A stretch of 64,000 bases of DNA, taken from positions 310,001 to 374,000 of the forward strand of contig JAJQRF010000002.1 in NCBI GenBank assembly GCA_021228405.1, read 5' to 3'. Position numbers and translations under genes: made by a program. Positions 62,406-64,000 of this stretch are shown piece by piece. The stretch is from Pyrinomonadaceae bacterium (lineage in GTDB: Bacteria > Acidobacteriota > Blastocatellia > Pyrinomonadales > Pyrinomonadaceae). The number at the start of each line of letters is the position of its first letter. Positions within the stretch are counted from its first letter, which is position 1. The notes beneath the pieces were generated by a model. The model did not search any database, was not told where the DNA came from, and saw only the letters and a list, made by a program, of their open reading frames with translations.

Positions 62406-62624
62406 ATGAAGAAACTTTTTGCAACTTTGATGCTGCTCGTGTGTGTGTCTGCCGTATTTGCAAGCAAAACCGGCGATTCGGCAATCGAAAATCCGAATAA
62501 GCAATACGGACTTTGCCACAACGAAGCAGGCAAATGGAATCCGCAAAGTAAAAATTGCGACCCGACTGCCTGCGGCTGTTTATTTCATCAGATCGAAGAT
62601 TTCATTCTTGGAATCTTTGAATAA
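62406..62624 (+). CDS. Small secreted cysteine-containing protein
   Basis: A 72-residue protein with an AGGAG ribosome site, a signal peptide (about 1-19, ends VFAS) and a short mature part with five cysteines or fewer (LCHNEAGKWNPQSKNCDPTA, CGCLFHQ). The mature chain has four Cys, enough for two disulfides. I know no family; a small extracellular or periplasmic peptide is the safest description. Confidence 0.65.
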   Translation: MKKLFATLMLLVCVSAVFASKTGDSAIENPNKQYGLCHNEAGKWNPQSKNCDPTACGCLFHQIEDFILGIFE

Positions 62625-62680
62625 TTTGAATCGGAATCTTGTGTAGCTTGTAGTAAAGGTCTTCCCGAAAGAAATTAAAG

Positions 62681-62712
62681 CCCGAAACAGTTTATCGTTT
62701 CGGGCTTTTTTC
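62681..62712 (+). terminator. Terminator after the small secreted protein gene
   Basis: Perfect stem GCCCGAAAC/GTTTCGGGC, 8-base loop, T6 tract. Confidence 0.95.
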
Positions 62713-62731
62713 CACTTTAAATTATTTGAAG

Positions 62732-62760
62732 GAAGCCGCTTCCCGACGGCTTCCTTCCTT
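62732..62760. terminator. Second hairpin, AAGGAAGCCG stem
   Basis: Perfect 10-bp stem AAGGAAGCCG/CGGCTTCCTT with an 8-base loop and weak T-tracts on both sides. It forms a tandem with the terminator upstream, before the minus-strand gene end at 62896. Confidence 0.7.
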
Positions 62761-62895
62761 TATGTAGCTTAAAGGTTCGAGTCTAAACTACCTGACTCAT
62801 TTTGAATTTTTTCAGTTAGCCAATCTTGAAGCAATGAATTTTTAACAGACGGTTATTTAACTGTTTCAACCTGAAATTTTATAGCAACAAACGGT

Positions 62896-63690
62896 TTATC
62901 TAATTCTGTAAATTCCTGTTGCCAATCTTTCCGCCAATCCTTCTGCGACCAATTGATGATTGGCTTTTCCCGCCTCCCGACGCGAAAAACCGAAAGCTTT
63001 GGCAAATTCGCCGAGCGCGGTCGTGCCGCAGATTTTCAAAAAATTCCGCGCAAGTTCGCGAACGCCATCTTCACGCGTGATCTTTTTTGAAACTTCCTTC
63101 GGAAAACGTGCTTCGGCAAGCGTCCAAATGTAGGTAAATTTCGGTTGGTAAAGAACTTCCTGCGGAACCACTTTCATACATTTTTGCAGTTCGTCCAAAG
63201 CCTTCGTCAGATTTGCACGGTTTTCTATTTTTGCTTCAGCGCGCAGATCGGAAGTTCCCATTTCCCATTCCTTTCGCAAAACTTTCAAAACCTTTTGTGC
63301 GTCCGCCGACAATTTTTCCTTTTCTTCCGCTTTCGGAATTCCCCAGACCGCGTTGAAATGAGGAATAAGACGCGGTGCGACAAACATCGAGCGACCTTTG
63401 CAGAGTTTTGAATAGTAAACCTTTCCGCGCATCATCACTTCATCCTTGAGCGTCCACGCGAGGCTCATTTCAACGTCCTTCTGCACATTTTTCGGCGAAT
63501 GAGCGTCGCGCCGACCGCAAACGGCAATGTAAACGCTCGGCAGATTTGTCCGCGCATCGGTCAACCCCAGACAAAATCCTAAATCTTCGACCATTGCTTC
63601 GACCTGCAAAGCCGTTTCGATCTTTAAGGTTTCTTCGCGCCGCCATTTTCGATCGCGGAAATTTTCCACTTCTTCAAACGAGATTTTCAT
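62896..63690 (-). CDS. Winged-helix protein, possibly AlkZ/YcaQ-related
   Basis: A 264-residue soluble protein. KISFEEVENFRDRKWRREET at the N-terminus and a C-terminal helix-turn-helix segment (ALGEFAKAFGFSRREAGKAN, then AEGLAERLATGIYRI) suggest a winged-helix array like that of AlkZ (crosslink-repair glycosylase) relatives. The catalytic QxQ/QxD motif of AlkZ is not seen, so this would be an AlkZ-related protein of unknown activity. The assignment is tentative. Confidence 0.5.
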   Translation of the reverse strand: MKISFEEVENFRDRKWRREETLKIETALQVEAMVEDLGFCLGLTDARTNLPSVYIAVCGRRDAHSPKNVQKDVEMSLAWTLKDEVMMRGKVYYSKLCKGRSMFVAPRLIPHFNAVWGIPKAEEKEKLSADAQKVLKVLRKEWEMGTSDLRAEAKIENRANLTKALDELQKCMKVVPQEVLYQPKFTYIWTLAEARFPKEVSKKITREDGVRELARNFLKICGTTALGEFAKAFGFSRREAGKANHQLVAEGLAERLATGIYRIR

Positions 63691-63720
63691 ACGACAATTC
63701 TAAAAGGCTTTGACCGAAAA

Positions 63721-63753
63721 GAAAAAGACGCTGAAACTTTCAACGTCTTTTTC
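63721..63753 (-). terminator. Terminator of the right-edge partial gene
   Basis: Stem GAAAAAGACG(C)TGAAA with complementary TTTCA(A)CGTCTTTTTC, with A/T tracts built into the stem, located downstream of the stop of the minus-strand gene at 63778. Confidence 0.85.
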
Positions 63754-63777
63754 GATCTTCGATAGTTCCGAAAGAAA

Positions 63778-64000
63778 CTATTGCTCCGCTTTGAGAAAAA
63801 CATCCCACGCCCAGCGTCCGAGTTGTGCGCCGTTTGCATCTCTGACTTTTGTGCGATATTTGAATTGATTGTCATAGCGGTCGGTGCGGCGCGACGGTTT
63901 GTAGTCGAGGTCGATCCTTCTGACTCCGGGAGCCGACAGTGTTTGCAGTTCGTTCGGTTCGGAAATGCCGTTATGGTTTACATCCTGCCATAATCTCAAA
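63778..64000 (-). CDS. C-terminus of a large secreted repeat protein (partial)
   Basis: Only the last 73 or so residues are in the window; the gene continues past the right edge. [19 protein letters not shown] is a Ca-binding EF-hand/dockerin-like loop. The tail [22 protein letters not shown] is a C-terminal module that I associate with large surface proteins of Blastocatellia. Probably an RHS-like or FG-GAP-type secreted protein; the rest is needed to tell. Confidence 0.75.
   Translation of the reverse strand, partial: LRLWQDVNHNGISEPNELQTLSAPGVRRIDLDYKPSRRTDRYDNQFKYRTKVRDANGAQLGRWAWDVFLKAEQ

Noticed and set aside
62761-62800. Possible tRNA T-arm (GGTTCGAGTC)
   Set aside because: No matching T-stem, acceptor stem, D-arm or anticodon arm can be drawn around it.

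Overview
The window reads as chromosomal DNA of a Gram-negative bacterium of moderate GC content. Most likely it is an acidobacterium of the Blastocatellia/Pyrinomonadaceae type. That placement is my inference from three things: the FG-GAP protein built from DYDGDxKTDVAVFRPS-type repeats, the many small secreted proteins of unknown function, and the C-terminal [16 protein letters not shown] module at the right edge. Heptose epimerase HldD, a TonB-dependent receptor and a lytic transglycosylase show an LPS-type outer membrane. There are no rRNA or tRNA genes, no CRISPR array, no transposase and no prophage. Genes lie on both strands in short operons.

Layout. 0-3 kb: NikR and a TonB receptor. 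3.2-6.7 kb: a three-gene set (AGPS-type FAD enzyme, PlsC-type acyltransferase, SDR reductase) that matches the steps of peroxisomal ether-lipid synthesis. 7-13 kb: AraC regulator, HldD, a deoxyhypusine-synthase-like enzyme and a secreted FG-GAP protein. 13.7-19.6 kb: acyl desaturase with an OmpR-type two-component pair, then a GyrI-like protein and a LytS/LytTR pair. 19.7-24.5 kb: a phosphate cluster (Ppx/GppA, CBS protein, SixA, PhoB-PhoR) with a readable Pho box. 24.6-33.5 kb: CarD, QueF, a DEDDh exonuclease, PyrE, an M50-like protein, a frameshifted secreted protein, TruA, a nucleotidyltransferase, a DUF952 protein, UppS, two stand-alone TIR proteins and CdsA. 33.6-40.2 kb: thioredoxin-fold proteins, PurL, a DinB-family protein, a PRC/MgtE_N/CBS protein and an unlisted 43-residue membrane protein. 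40.4-48.5 kb: SLT transglycosylase, a zinc-ribbon/PH protein, RfbB, RmlD, a large secreted hydrolase and a lipocalin-like protein. 48.7-51 kb: histidine degradation (HutF, HutG). 51-56 kb: a toxin-antitoxin pair, a coiled-coil/zinc-ribbon protein, a NorD/CbbO-like VWA protein and a 3D-domain protein. 56.4-64 kb: PilZ, saccharopine-dehydrogenase family, ECF sigma factor, a membrane-anchored unknown, a fused 2-oxo acid dehydrogenase E1 and a right-edge partial gene.

The least expected structure is between genes. A block at 43.38-43.58 kb has ten 9-bp boxes at an exact 21-bp pitch in mixed orientation. A smaller array at 10.67-10.77 kb has a 20-bp pitch. Many spacers hold hairpins whose arms are built from short tandem units and their complements. 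Related heptamer satellites sit in frame inside purL and inside the VWA gene. These arrays, the ether-lipid trio and the TIR pair are the main candidates for a second look.
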